A DNA stretch of 64,000 bases from Verrucomicrobiota bacterium. Its GTDB lineage: Bacteria > Verrucomicrobiota > Verrucomicrobiia > Opitutales > Opitutaceae. The position numbers and the translations under genes were made by a program. The notes beneath the pieces are model-generated. The model was not told the origin of the DNA. It worked only from the letters and a program-made list of their open reading frames with translations, and did no database searches. This document shows positions 52,196 to 60,796 of the stretch, piece by piece; within the stretch, counting starts at the first letter, position 1, and every line of letters starts with the position of its first letter. The stretch is taken from contig JAGVUB010000142.1 of the NCBI GenBank assembly GCA_019136515.1, forward strand, positions 40,445 to 104,444, written 5' to 3'.

Positions 52196-53319
52196 ACTTG
52201 CCGTCCACCCCGGCCGTCCCCCGTTTCGCCGTCGTCGGCGCGAGCGGCTTCATCGGTCTGCGCACCGTCGAGCTCCTCTCCGACCGGACCGACTGCGCGG
52301 TCGTCCCGGTCGTGCGCACCGCCGCCAGCCTGGCCGTGCTCGCCCGCCAACGCCTCGATTGGCGCATCGCCGGGCTCCTCGCCCCCGCGCCGCTCGCCGC
52401 GGCGCTGCGCGGGTGCTCGGTCTGTATCCACGCCGCGATCGGCGACGCCGCCCAGATCGTGCACATGGCCGAGGTCGCCTACCGCGCCTGCGCCGCCGGC
52501 GGGGTCCGCCGCCTCGTCTGGTTGAGCAGCGCCTCCGTGCATGGGCAGGACTGCGCCCCGGGCACCGACGAGGCCTCGCCGCTGCACGACCGCCACCCGC
52601 TCGTCTACAACAACGCCAAGGTCCGCGCCGAGCGCCGCCTCGCCCGCCTCGCCCGCGACCGCCGCGTGGAGGTCGTCGTGCTCCGCCCCGGCGTCGTCTT
52701 CGGCCCGCGCTCCCGCTGGATCGCCGACGCCGCTGCCGACCTCGCGGCCGGTCGAGCCGCCTGGCTCGACGGCGGCCGCGGCGTGTGCAACTCGATCTAC
52801 GTCGACAACCTCGTCGAGGCGATCCGCCTCGCGGCCACCGTGCCCGCGGCCGCTGGCGAGGCCTTTCTCGTCGGCGACGCCGAGACGGTCACCTGGGCCG
52901 ATCTGCTCCTGCCGATCGCCGCGCACCTCGGCCGCAACGCCACCGTCTTTCACGAAGTCGCCACGGCGGCGATCACGCCCGAGCGCGAGAGCCGGTTCGC
53001 CGCGTTGACGCTCACCCCGGCCTACGCCCGCCTGACCGCCCTAGTCCCCGCTCGCGCCAAGCGTCTCGCCAAGGCGCTCGCCGCCGCGTGGGCCACACCG
53101 CCGCCGCCACCCAACCCGTGGAGCTTCCGCGGCGCCCCCGCCGCCAAGTCCCGGCTCACGACCGAACTTACCCTGCTCCAGCGCTGCCGCTGGAAGCTCC
53201 CTCACGCCAAGGCCTCTCGTATCCTCGGCTACAATCCACCCGTGCCCTTCGCCGAGGGGCTGCGACGCAGCCTCGCCTGGGTCGATTTCGCCGGTCTCGG
53301 CCGCCCGCCCACGACCTGA
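52192..53319 (+). CDS. NAD-dependent sugar epimerase/dehydratase (extended SDR)
   Basis: A 375-residue nucleotide-sugar enzyme. The Rossmann motif is VVGASGFIGLRTVELL. The catalytic YxxxK is VYNNAKVRAE, preceded by LSSASVHG containing the catalytic Ser, and RPGVVFGPRSRW follows. The C-terminal 100 residues differ from the common UDP-glucose epimerases. It probably supplies a modified sugar donor to the transferases around it. Confidence 0.88.
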   Translation: MNLPSTPAVPRFAVVGASGFIGLRTVELLSDRTDCAVVPVVRTAASLAVLARQRLDWRIAGLLAPAPLAAALRGCSVCIHAAIGDAAQIVHMAEVAYRACAAGGVRRLVWLSSASVHGQDCAPGTDEASPLHDRHPLVYNNAKVRAERRLARLARDRRVEVVVLRPGVVFGPRSRWIADAAADLAAGRAAWLDGGRGVCNSIYVDNLVEAIRLAATVPAAAGEAFLVGDAETVTWADLLLPIAAHLGRNATVFHEVATAAITPERESRFAALTLTPAYARLTALVPARAKRLAKALAAAWATPPPPPNPWSFRGAPAAKSRLTTELTLLQRCRWKLPHAKASRILGYNPPVPFAEGLRRSLAWVDFAGLGRPPTT

Positions 53320-53326
53320 TCCGCCC

Positions 53327-54223
53327 ATGCCCGCCACCGTCAGCGTCCTGATCGCCGCCTACAACGCCGCGCCGCTCCTCCCCGCCGCCCTGGCCGGCCT
53401 GCGCGCCCAGACCCACCGCACGTGGGAGCTGATCGTCGTCGAAGACGGTTCGCACGATGGAACCGAAGGGCTCGTACGCCAGTTCGCTGCCGAGGTCGAT
53501 CAACCGGTCCGCTACGAAAACCTCGGTCGCAACCGCGGCGTCGCCGCCGCCCGCAACCGACTCCTCGAACTCGCCGAGGGCGACATCCTCGCCTTCCTCG
53601 ATGCCGACGACGTCTGGCAACCCACCCACCTGGCCACCCTGCTGCCCGGCCTCGTCCGCGGCCACGCCCTGGTCTTCTCGGCGATCGAACGCTGGGACGC
53701 CAGCGCCCGCCGCAGCCTTGGCACCTACAGCCCGGCGCCCGCGCTGCTTGCCCTGCCCCGACGTGGACTCTTCGTCCACTCCTTCATCCAGACATCCTCC
53801 TGCGTCGCCCTCCCGCGCCGGCTCGCCGCCCGCACCGGCCGCTTCGACGAGACGCTGCAGATCGGCGAAGACCGCGACTTCTGGTTCCGCGCTCTGGCCG
53901 ACGGCGGCACCATCGCCTGCACCGGCACCGCCACGTGCCGCTACACCAAGCACGCCGCCAGCAGCATGAACCGCTCGCGACGCGTCGCCGCGGACACCGT
54001 GCGTTTCTACGAGAAACACGCCCTCGCCGGCGACATCCCTCCCGCGTTGCGCCGGCGTTGTCTCGCCGACGCCCGCTGGACCCTCGCCCGGCTCCTCCGC
54101 CGCACCGAGCCCGTGGAGGCCCGCGCCCTCGCCTGGCGCGCCTGGCGCGCCACCCCGTGGCGGCCGGTGCTGCTGCTCTGGTGTCTTGCCGCCCCCCTGT
54201 TCCCCCGGCGCCCCTCCGCATGA
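53327..54223 (+). CDS. Glycosyltransferase family 2
   Basis: A 298-residue GT-A enzyme with VSVLIAAYNAAPLLPAALAGLRAQTHRTWELIVVEDGSHDGT, GVAAARNRLLELAEGDILAFLDADDVWQPTHLA and QIGEDRDFWFRALADGG. It is organised like the enzymes at 47239 and 57590. Its last codon overlaps the pyruvyltransferase start. Confidence 0.9.
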   Translation: MPATVSVLIAAYNAAPLLPAALAGLRAQTHRTWELIVVEDGSHDGTEGLVRQFAAEVDQPVRYENLGRNRGVAAARNRLLELAEGDILAFLDADDVWQPTHLATLLPGLVRGHALVFSAIERWDASARRSLGTYSPAPALLALPRRGLFVHSFIQTSSCVALPRRLAARTGRFDETLQIGEDRDFWFRALADGGTIACTGTATCRYTKHAASSMNRSRRVAADTVRFYEKHALAGDIPPALRRRCLADARWTLARLLRRTEPVEARALAWRAWRATPWRPVLLLWCLAAPLFPRRPSA

Positions 54224-55098
54224 GACTGTTCTACTTCGATGCGAGGCCGAACTTCGGCGACGCCCTCAACCCCTGGCTGTGGCCGCAGCTGCTCGGCCCC
54301 TGCCTCGCGGCCGAACCCGCCACACTCTTTGTGGGCATCGGCACGATTCTCAACCAACGCATTCCCGCGGCGCCTGCGTATCGCGTCTTCGGATCTGGTT
54401 GCGGCTACGGCACCCTGCCTGCCATCGGTGCGCACTGGCATTTTCACGCCGTCCGCGGGCCGCTCACCGCCCGGGCACTCGGCCTCGCCCCCGACCGCGC
54501 CGTCACCGACGCCGCCTATCTCCTGGCCGACGTTCCCCTGCCCGCCCCACGCCCCGGCTCGGCGATCGGCTTCATGCCCCACGCCGACGCCATGCCGCGG
54601 ATACCCTGGAGCCGCCTCGCCGGGCAACTCGGGCTGCGCTACATCGACCCGTTCGCCCCGGTGCCCGAGGTCATCGCCGCAATCCGCGGCTGCGAGTGCC
54701 TGGTGACCGAGGCGATGCACGGCGCGATCGTCGCCGACCTCTGCCGCGTCCCTTGGTTGCCCGTCGCCACCGGCGGCAACGTGCTCGCCTTCAAATGGCA
54801 CGACTGGCTGGGGGCCATGGAGCTGCCCTATGAGCCGCGCCACCTCGCCAACCTGCGCCGGCTCACCCGGCACCGGTCCGGCGAGGGCGCCGTACCGGCG
54901 TTCTTCCGGCGCGCCGTAAACGCCCTCTGGCTCTCCGCCCAGAGCGTGCCCCTCCGGCGCAACTTCCGGGCGCTGCTGCGTGATCTCCACGCCCGGCGCG
55001 CTATTCCCTGCCTCAGCACCGACGCCGTTCTCAGTCACCGCACCGACCTGCTCCGCGAGCGCCTCGCCGAGCTCCGCCGCGATCTCGCCGCCGGCTGA
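54220..55098 (+). CDS. Polysaccharide pyruvyl transferase family protein
   Basis: A 292-residue enzyme. The start FYFDARPNFGDALNPWLWPQLL, the GIGTILNQRIP segment, VFGSGCGYG, and later CECLVTEAMHGAIVADLCRVPWLPV are typical of ExoV-like ketal pyruvyltransferases, which use phosphoenolpyruvate to decorate sugars. The decoration gives the polymer a negative charge. It is coupled to the preceding glycosyltransferase by a 4-bp overlap. Confidence 0.88.
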   Translation: MRLFYFDARPNFGDALNPWLWPQLLGPCLAAEPATLFVGIGTILNQRIPAAPAYRVFGSGCGYGTLPAIGAHWHFHAVRGPLTARALGLAPDRAVTDAAYLLADVPLPAPRPGSAIGFMPHADAMPRIPWSRLAGQLGLRYIDPFAPVPEVIAAIRGCECLVTEAMHGAIVADLCRVPWLPVATGGNVLAFKWHDWLGAMELPYEPRHLANLRRLTRHRSGEGAVPAFFRRAVNALWLSAQSVPLRRNFRALLRDLHARRAIPCLSTDAVLSHRTDLLRERLAELRRDLAAG

Positions 55099-55142
55099 GC
55101 CGCCTTCGCCTCCACCGCCTCACCACCATCAACCGACCGGCC

Positions 55143-56318
55143 ATGCACATCGCCAAAGCCGCGCTCATCGAACAGGGGGACTCGGTCGCCCTCTCCGCCA
55201 ACGTCACTTTCCAAGGGCGCACCCAGGCCGTTTGGTTCTCCATCGCGCGCGACTGGGCCAAGCACCTCGAACCCGACTGCCTCGATCCGTTCGTTCTCGC
55301 CGCCCTCCCCTTGGCCATGCGGCTGGGCGATCCGATCTTCGCGGCAGGCCGCGTCTCGGCCCGGCTGCTCTTCGCCCTCAACACCGGCGTGCCCACGGTG
55401 ATCGCGCAGGTTGGCGGCAACCTCCATCCGGTGAAGGTCCGCGTGGCGCAAGCGGTCGACTACGCGCCCCCCCCCCCGGCCAGCCGCGGCGTCGCCACCG
55501 GATTCTCCGGCGGCATCGACTCGTTCTGCATTCTCTGCGACCATCTCGGTCCCGCCGCCCTGCCGGCCCAGCGGGTCACGCATCTGGTTTTCAACAACGT
55601 CGGCGCCTTTGGCCACGGAGGTACGCCGACCTTCCGCGCATGCCTCCCCGCCGTGCACGCCTGTGCCCGCGAACTCCAGCTGCCCGTCGTGGCGATCGAC
55701 TCCAACCTCGAGGAGTTCCTCGGCGTCGACTCGTTCATCTACGACCACCAGTTCCGCAACGTCGCCGCGGTGCTCACCCTCCAGTCGCTGATCGGTTGCC
55801 AGCTCTACGCCTCGGCCTACCGGTACGAGGACTGTTTCAAGCGCGGCGCCAACACCGCCTATTGGGACCCCGTGCTCCTGCCACAGCTCTCCACCGAGCG
55901 CCTCCAGGTGCTCGCCGTGGGCGGCCAGTACTCCCGGGTGCAGAAGACCGAGCGCGTCGCCGCCTTCCCCGTCAGCCACCGGCACCTGCATGTCTGCGTG
56001 CGCGACGGCAGCACGGGCAACTGTTCCAGTTGCTGGAAGTGCGCCCGCACCCTGCTCACCCTCGAACTGCTCGGCCGCCTCGAGGATTACCGCGCGGTCT
56101 TCGACCTGCGCACCTACGCCAGGGTGCGGCCGCACTTCATCGTCGAAATGCTGCGCAGCCACGACCCGCTCTGGGTCGAGGTCCGCGAGCTCGCCCGCGC
56201 CCGCGGTCACCGTTTCCCCGCGACACTGCGCCTCGCCGCCACCCTCCCCCCCAACCTGCTGCAGGCGGCCCGCAACGCCCTGCCGCGCGACCTCAAACAC
56301 AAGCTCGCCCGTCGCTGA
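55143..56318 (+). CDS. PP-loop ATPase family protein of the polysaccharide locus
   Basis: A 391-residue protein. GFSGGIDSFCIL (121-130) is the pyrophosphatase loop of adenylating ATPases such as QueC, tRNA thiolases and the WbpG sugar amidotransferases. A late NCSSCWKCART motif looks like a zinc-binding site of QueC type. The first 110 residues are an additional N-terminal domain. By family logic it activates a carboxyl or carbonyl group with ATP and adds a nitrogen or sulfur nucleophile, so it might amidate an acidic sugar. A tract of 11 C's encodes Pro109-Pro112, just before the ATP loop. It is followed 3 bp later by an ATP-grasp gene. Confidence 0.7.
   Translation: MHIAKAALIEQGDSVALSANVTFQGRTQAVWFSIARDWAKHLEPDCLDPFVLAALPLAMRLGDPIFAAGRVSARLLFALNTGVPTVIAQVGGNLHPVKVRVAQAVDYAPPPPASRGVATGFSGGIDSFCILCDHLGPAALPAQRVTHLVFNNVGAFGHGGTPTFRACLPAVHACARELQLPVVAIDSNLEEFLGVDSFIYDHQFRNVAAVLTLQSLIGCQLYASAYRYEDCFKRGANTAYWDPVLLPQLSTERLQVLAVGGQYSRVQKTERVAAFPVSHRHLHVCVRDGSTGNCSSCWKCARTLLTLELLGRLEDYRAVFDLRTYARVRPHFIVEMLRSHDPLWVEVRELARARGHRFPATLRLAATLPPNLLQAARNALPRDLKHKLARR
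55467..55477 (+). repeat. C11 homopolymer tract inside the PP-loop gene
   Basis: Eleven consecutive C's encode four prolines at codons 109-112. Tracts this long are prone to slippage, and any change not divisible by three would truncate the protein before its ATP loop. The present length is in frame. Confidence 0.9.
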
Positions 56319-56321
56319 ACC

Positions 56322-57563
56322 ATGGCCCGCTTCACCATCGGCCTCGCGCTTTGCCGTCTCCGGGAGATCGAGGATCTCCCTTGGCTCGTCCCGTTGCCTC
56401 CGTGGAGCGACCGCCGCGACCGGCAGGTGCGCACCGTCCGGCGCACGGCCCGGCGGCTCATGCGGCGCCGCGTGCTCGCCCGCCACGGCTGGCCCCGCGT
56501 CCTGGCCACCGCCGCCCTCTGGCCCGCCCTCGCGCTGGGCAAGAGCCTCGCCGCCACCCGCACCGGCCCGCGGATCCATCGCTCGTTCCTCCATTCCGTT
56601 CTGGATCTCTGGTGGCTCCAGGTCGCGCACAACTTCCGGATCGACGACATCTACCGCTTCGGCGTCGTCGCGCCCGCCAACCGGCGCACCATCCGCCGCC
56701 GGATCAACGACCCGGAGAACACCGCGCTGCAGATGGCCCTCGCCCGCCACGCGCCCTCCCACGCCATCCGCGACAAACGCACCTTCGCCGCCTTCTGCGC
56801 CCGCCACGGGTTGCCCACCGTGCCGGTGCTCGCCACCGGCGCCGGCGGCACGACCGAGCTCCTGAGCCGCGACTGGCCCGCGGCGGATCTGTTCCTGAAA
56901 CCCGCCGACCAGTGGGGCGGCCATGGCGCCTGTATCCTCCGCCACGATTCGACTGCCGCCCTCTGGCGCGACGAGACCGGCCATGCGATCCGCCCCGAGT
57001 CCCTCGCCGCGTACACCCGGGAGCGTTTCGACTGCCGCGCCTGGATCCTCCAGCCCCGCCTCGTCAACGGCCCGGCGTTGGGCGACCTCACCTCGCCCGG
57101 GAGCGCCCTCTCCACCGTCCGCGTCGTCACCCTCCGCCGCACCCCGGACACCTCGCCGAAGATCGTCTTCGGCTTCATGCGCTTCTCGCTCGGCAAGAAC
57201 CCCGTCGACAACCTCTCCTCCGGCGGCATCGGTGCCGACTACGATCCGACCACCGGCCGGATGCGTTGCGCCCGCTCGTTCGCGCGCGACTGCGGCTTCC
57301 TTACCCACCATCCCGATACCGGAGCCCGGATCGAGGGCCGCGCCGTCCCCTGCTGGCCGGAGGTCTCCGCCCTTGCGCTGCGCGCCCATCAGGCCGTCCC
57401 CGACATCGATTCCTTCGGCTGGGACATCGGCATACCTCCCGGCGGCCCCGTGCTCATCGAGGCCAACCTCCACTGGGGCATCCCCACCGACGTGCCGCTG
57501 GGCGACACCGACTACATCGACTACCTTTTCCAACCCTCGCCCGCCGGGCGGCTCCGCGCGTGA
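56322..57563 (+). CDS. Sugar-transfer-associated ATP-grasp protein
   Basis: A 413-residue protein of the ATP-grasp group linked to sugar transfer. Central motifs are DLFLKPADQWGGHG (ATP-binding Lys) and ILQPRLVNGPAL. VRVVTLRRT, FMRFSLGKNPVDNLSSGGIGADYD and PVLIEANLHWGIPTDVPLG follow, the last holding the metal-binding ExN. Such proteins ligate a carboxylate to an amine or other acceptor using ATP and are found in capsule and exopolysaccharide loci. Next to the PP-loop gene it may add an amino-acid-like decoration. Confidence 0.82.
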   Translation: MARFTIGLALCRLREIEDLPWLVPLPPWSDRRDRQVRTVRRTARRLMRRRVLARHGWPRVLATAALWPALALGKSLAATRTGPRIHRSFLHSVLDLWWLQVAHNFRIDDIYRFGVVAPANRRTIRRRINDPENTALQMALARHAPSHAIRDKRTFAAFCARHGLPTVPVLATGAGGTTELLSRDWPAADLFLKPADQWGGHGACILRHDSTAALWRDETGHAIRPESLAAYTRERFDCRAWILQPRLVNGPALGDLTSPGSALSTVRVVTLRRTPDTSPKIVFGFMRFSLGKNPVDNLSSGGIGADYDPTTGRMRCARSFARDCGFLTHHPDTGARIEGRAVPCWPEVSALALRAHQAVPDIDSFGWDIGIPPGGPVLIEANLHWGIPTDVPLGDTDYIDYLFQPSPAGRLRA

Positions 57564-57589
57564 ACGCCGCGCCACCGCACCTGTCTCCG

Positions 57590-58501
57590 ATGCCTGCTCC
57601 CCAAGTCAGCATCTGCATCCCCGCCTACCGCGCCGAACGTTTTCTCGCCGAGACGCTCGCCTCCGTCCGCGCCCAGACTATCACCGACTGGGAGCTGATC
57701 GTCACCGAGGATGGCTCCCGCGACCGCACCGAGGAGATCGTTCGCGCCTTCGCCGCCTCCGTCGCGCAGCCCGTACGCTACACCCGCCACGACCCCAACC
57801 GCGGCCTGCCCGCCACCCGCAACGCCGGCATCGAAGCCGCGCGCGCCGGCTGGATCGCCCTCCTCGACGCCGACGACCTGTGGACGCCCGAGCACCTCGA
57901 CACCTGCTTGGCGACCGCCCGCGCCACCGGCGCCGAACTCGTCCACGCCGGGTCCCTCCTGTTCGACAGCGAAACCGGCCGTGCGCTCTCGCACCGCACC
58001 CCCGCGCAGGAGGACATCGCCGCGCTGCCGCTCTCGCTGTTTCGCGGTCGCTACATCATCCAGCCGGCCTCGGTGCTCCTCCACCGCGCGCTCTGGGAGC
58101 GCGCGGGCCGCTTTGATCCATCCTTTCGCTACGTTGAGGACCGCGACATGTGGCTGCGGTGCGCCCGCGCCGGCGGCCACATCGCCTACACCGGCCGCGA
58201 AACCTGCCGCTACCGCAAACACCCGGCGGCCCTCTCCACCCACGCCGCCCCGATGGCCGAGGCCGCCGCCCGCGTCTACGACAAGCACCTCGACTGGGAA
58301 GCCATCCCGGGGCCGCTCCGTCGCGAGGCCTGCGCTGCCGCCTGGGCCGCCGCCGGGCGGCTTCGTTGGCGCGCCGAGCCGGCCATCGCGCGCTCCCATT
58401 TCCAGCGCGCCTGCGCCGTCCATTGGCGCCTGAACTGGTGGCTCCGTGGCCTGCTCTGCGCCGCGCTCCGCGCGTTGCCCTCGCGCCGCCAAACCGCCTG
58501 A
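57590..58501 (+). CDS. Glycosyltransferase family 2
   Basis: A 303-residue GT-A enzyme: VSICIPAYRAERFLAETLASVRAQTITDWELIVTEDGSRDRT, LPATRNAGIEAARAGWIALLDADDLWTPEHLD and YVEDRDMWLRCARAGGHIAY. A GTG at 57560 overlapping the previous stop (GTGA) would extend it by ten residues and is also possible given the coupling seen elsewhere in the run. It is very similar in design to the enzymes at 47239 and 53327. Confidence 0.88.
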   Translation: MPAPQVSICIPAYRAERFLAETLASVRAQTITDWELIVTEDGSRDRTEEIVRAFAASVAQPVRYTRHDPNRGLPATRNAGIEAARAGWIALLDADDLWTPEHLDTCLATARATGAELVHAGSLLFDSETGRALSHRTPAQEDIAALPLSLFRGRYIIQPASVLLHRALWERAGRFDPSFRYVEDRDMWLRCARAGGHIAYTGRETCRYRKHPAALSTHAAPMAEAAARVYDKHLDWEAIPGPLRREACAAAWAAAGRLRWRAEPAIARSHFQRACAVHWRLNWWLRGLLCAALRALPSRRQTA

Positions 58502-58511
58502 ATCCACCGCG

Positions 58512-59426
58512 ATGTCCGCCAACTGCGCCGTCTGCACCCTCTTCGAAGGCGACTACCACCTCGGCGCCGCCGCCTTGGTCAACTCGCTGCATGCCTCGGG
58601 GTTCCGGGGACAAGTGTTCTGCGGCCTGCGCGGACCGCTCCCGCCCTGGGCCGGCTGCGCCGACCGCCTCGCCGTGGCCAAGGACCTCGAGGTTGTCTTC
58701 CTGCCCCAGACGACGGGCGTCCACTTCACCAACCACAAGCCCACGTTCCTGCTCGACCTCTGGCGGGGGCCGGCCGCCGGTGCCGATTCACTCTTCTACT
58801 TCGACCCCGACATCGTCGTGAAATGCCCCTGGGAGGCGTTGGTGCGTTGGGCCAGCGGCGGCCTCGCTCTCTGCGAGGACGTCAACCCGTCGTTGCCCGC
58901 GCGCCATCCGCAGCGCCTCGGCTGGGCCGCCTTTCTCGAGAGCCATGGCCTGGCGACCGCCACCGAGCGGGATCGCTACTACAACGCCGGCTTCATCGGA
59001 GTGCCCGCCGCGCTGCGGTCCGTCCTCGAGCGTTGGCGCGACCTCATCGGCCACGTCGGCGCCGAGTTCGGTTCGCTCCAGTCGCTCAAGCACGGCTCCG
59101 GCCACGCGCTCTTTCACACCCCGGACCAGGACGCGCTCAACCTCGCCCTCATGACGCTCGCCGTCCCCGTCAACGCCATCGGGCCGGAAGGGATGGACTT
59201 TGTTCCGGGCGGCAACTACCTCTCCCACGCCATCGGCGCGCGCAAACCGTGGCGTGGCGGCTCCCTTCGCCAGGCGCTCCACGGTTACCCGCCCTCGCTG
59301 GCCGCGAAGAACTTCTTCCGGCACATCGACCAGCCCATCGCCGTCTTTCCTGCCAGCCGTCGCCGCCGACTGCTGGCCTCCCTGCGGGTGGCCGCCTTTC
59401 TCGGCCGGTTCTACCGCCGCACCTAG
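58512..59426 (+). CDS. Glycosyltransferase-like protein with DxD motif
   Basis: A 304-residue protein. AVCTLFEGDYHLGAAALVNSLHASGFRGQVFCGL resembles the start of GT8-like retaining enzymes. SLFYFDPDIVVKCPWEAL contains the DxD metal motif, and RYYNAGFIGVP and FHTPDQDALNLALM are typical of nucleotide-diphospho-sugar transferases. Exact family and sugar are unclear. It is the last gene of the uninterrupted run; a 187-bp gap with heptamer repeats follows. Confidence 0.78.
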   Translation: MSANCAVCTLFEGDYHLGAAALVNSLHASGFRGQVFCGLRGPLPPWAGCADRLAVAKDLEVVFLPQTTGVHFTNHKPTFLLDLWRGPAAGADSLFYFDPDIVVKCPWEALVRWASGGLALCEDVNPSLPARHPQRLGWAAFLESHGLATATERDRYYNAGFIGVPAALRSVLERWRDLIGHVGAEFGSLQSLKHGSGHALFHTPDQDALNLALMTLAVPVNAIGPEGMDFVPGGNYLSHAIGARKPWRGGSLRQALHGYPPSLAAKNFFRHIDQPIAVFPASRRRRLLASLRVAAFLGRFYRRT

Positions 59427-59536
59427 ACCGGCGACGACGGAAGGGCCGCTTCTCGCACCCGCCGTCTGCTGGCGTCGGTTCTTCGTCATTCCGCTTCCCC
59501 CTCCGCCCACTGGTTCCGGTCTCTATCGCGGTTTCG

Positions 59537-59612
59537 CCACCGTCCACTGTCCACCGCCACCGGCCACCGGCCACTGTCCACCGTCTACCGCCCACTGCCC
59601 ACCGCCCACCGA
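59537..59612 (+). repeat. Array of eleven degenerate 7-bp repeats (CCACCGN)
   Basis: Successive units CCACCGT, CCACTGT, CCACCGC, one 6-bp unit, CCACCGG, CCACTGT, CCACCGT, CTACCGC, CCACTGC, CCACCGC, CCACCGA lead directly to the next start codon. The same unit type recurs inverted at 60739 and direct at 61198. Confidence 0.85.
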
Positions 59613-59613
59613 A

Positions 59614-60750
59614 ATGCGCATCGTCTTTCTCGCGTCGTCACTCGCCCCTGGCCGCAATGGTGTGGGCGACTACATCCGCTGCCTCGCCGCCGAACTCGAC
59701 CGTCTCGGGCACCCGACTCTCGCTCTCGGTCTCGCGGATACGGAGGACGCACTCGAGGACGGCGCCCCCGTCGTCCGCATCGATCGTCGCCGCCCCTGGC
59801 CGCAACGGCTCCTGCAGGCGCGCGCCGCCGTCGCCGGTTTCGCGCCCGACTGGGTGAGTCTCCAGTTCGTGCCCTACGCGTGGCATCCTCGCGGCTACGC
59901 CTTCGGCCTCGCCGACCGGCTCGCCCCGCTCTTCAAGCGGCGCCGCGCGCACCTGATGTTCCATGAGCTCTGGGTCGGGCTCAACCGCGGCGACCGCCTC
60001 GTCAACCGTCTCCACGGCATCGTCCAGCGCCGCGCCGTCCTCTCGCTCCAGCGCGGTCTCGCCCCAGCGCTCGTGCACACCCAGGCCCCGGCCTACATCG
60101 CCACGTTGGCCGCCGAGGGCATCGCAGCCCGGCGCCTCCCGCTCTTCGGCAACGTGCCGCTTGCCCCCGGCGACCGCCACGCAACCCGCCGCCAGATCCT
60201 GGCCGAACACGCTCCGCAACTTGACGCCGACCGCGCCGTATTCGCCGGCTGGTTCGGCACGGTGCACCGGGAATGGAACGGGCTCGAAGTCGTCACACGT
60301 CTCGCCGCAGCCACCACAACCGCGGGAAAGCAGCTCGTGCTGCTCTCGCTCGGGCGCACCGGCCCGGGCGGCGCAGCGTTCCTCGCCGCCCTGCAGCAGG
60401 CACCTACCGCCGGCGTCACTGTGGTGGAGCTCGGTGAGACGCCTGCGGCGGAGGCCAGCCAGTTGCTCGGCGCGCTCGACCTCGCACTCACGGCCAACCC
60501 CATGGCGCTCGTGCCGAAATCCGGCACGGTCGCCTCCTGCCTCGAGCACGGTCTGCCGGTGCTTGTCTCGCGCGACGACTGGCGGGCCCGCGGCGCGATC
60601 ATCGTGCCGCCTCTCGACGAACCGCAGGTCCACCTCTCGCCGCCCGGTACGCCCATCGACCTCCCGGCCCTCTTCGCCCTTCGCCGCCCGCACGCCTCGC
60701 GTCTGCCCGCGGTCGCCCGCCAGTTCGCGGCCGATCTCGGTAACCGGTAG
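59614..60750 (+). CDS. Glycosyltransferase, GT4-like
   Basis: A 378-residue GT-B protein. MRIVFLASSLAPGRNGVGDYIRCLAAEL is the acceptor-side start. QLVLLSLGRTGPGG and LTANPMALVPKSGTVASCLEHGLPVLVS form the donor-side half. The ATG follows the heptamer array after one base and has no visible Shine-Dalgarno. The last residues (LGNR) and the stop lie inside the next, inverted heptamer array, so the gene's 3' end appears to have been shaped by that repeat. Confidence 0.82.
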   Translation: MRIVFLASSLAPGRNGVGDYIRCLAAELDRLGHPTLALGLADTEDALEDGAPVVRIDRRRPWPQRLLQARAAVAGFAPDWVSLQFVPYAWHPRGYAFGLADRLAPLFKRRRAHLMFHELWVGLNRGDRLVNRLHGIVQRRAVLSLQRGLAPALVHTQAPAYIATLAAEGIAARRLPLFGNVPLAPGDRHATRRQILAEHAPQLDADRAVFAGWFGTVHREWNGLEVVTRLAAATTTAGKQLVLLSLGRTGPGGAAFLAALQQAPTAGVTVVELGETPAAEASQLLGALDLALTANPMALVPKSGTVASCLEHGLPVLVSRDDWRARGAIIVPPLDEPQVHLSPPGTPIDLPALFALRRPHASRLPAVARQFAADLGNR

Positions 60751-60773
60751 CCGGTGGCCGGTGACCAGTTACC
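60739..60773 (-). repeat. Array of five 7-bp repeats, inverted
   Basis: On the plus strand the units read GGTAACC, GGTAGCC, GGTGGCC, GGTGACC, AGTTACC. On the minus strand they are CNACCGG-type units like those at 61198. It contains the stop codon of the upstream glycosyltransferase and lies 23 bp before the four-helix-bundle gene. Confidence 0.8.
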
Positions 60774-60796
60774 GATCCCAGGAGCCCAAACCAACC

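Noticed and set aside
55035..57575. 846-codon open frame antisense to the PP-loop and ATP-grasp genes
   Set aside because: Low-complexity translation with no recognisable domain.
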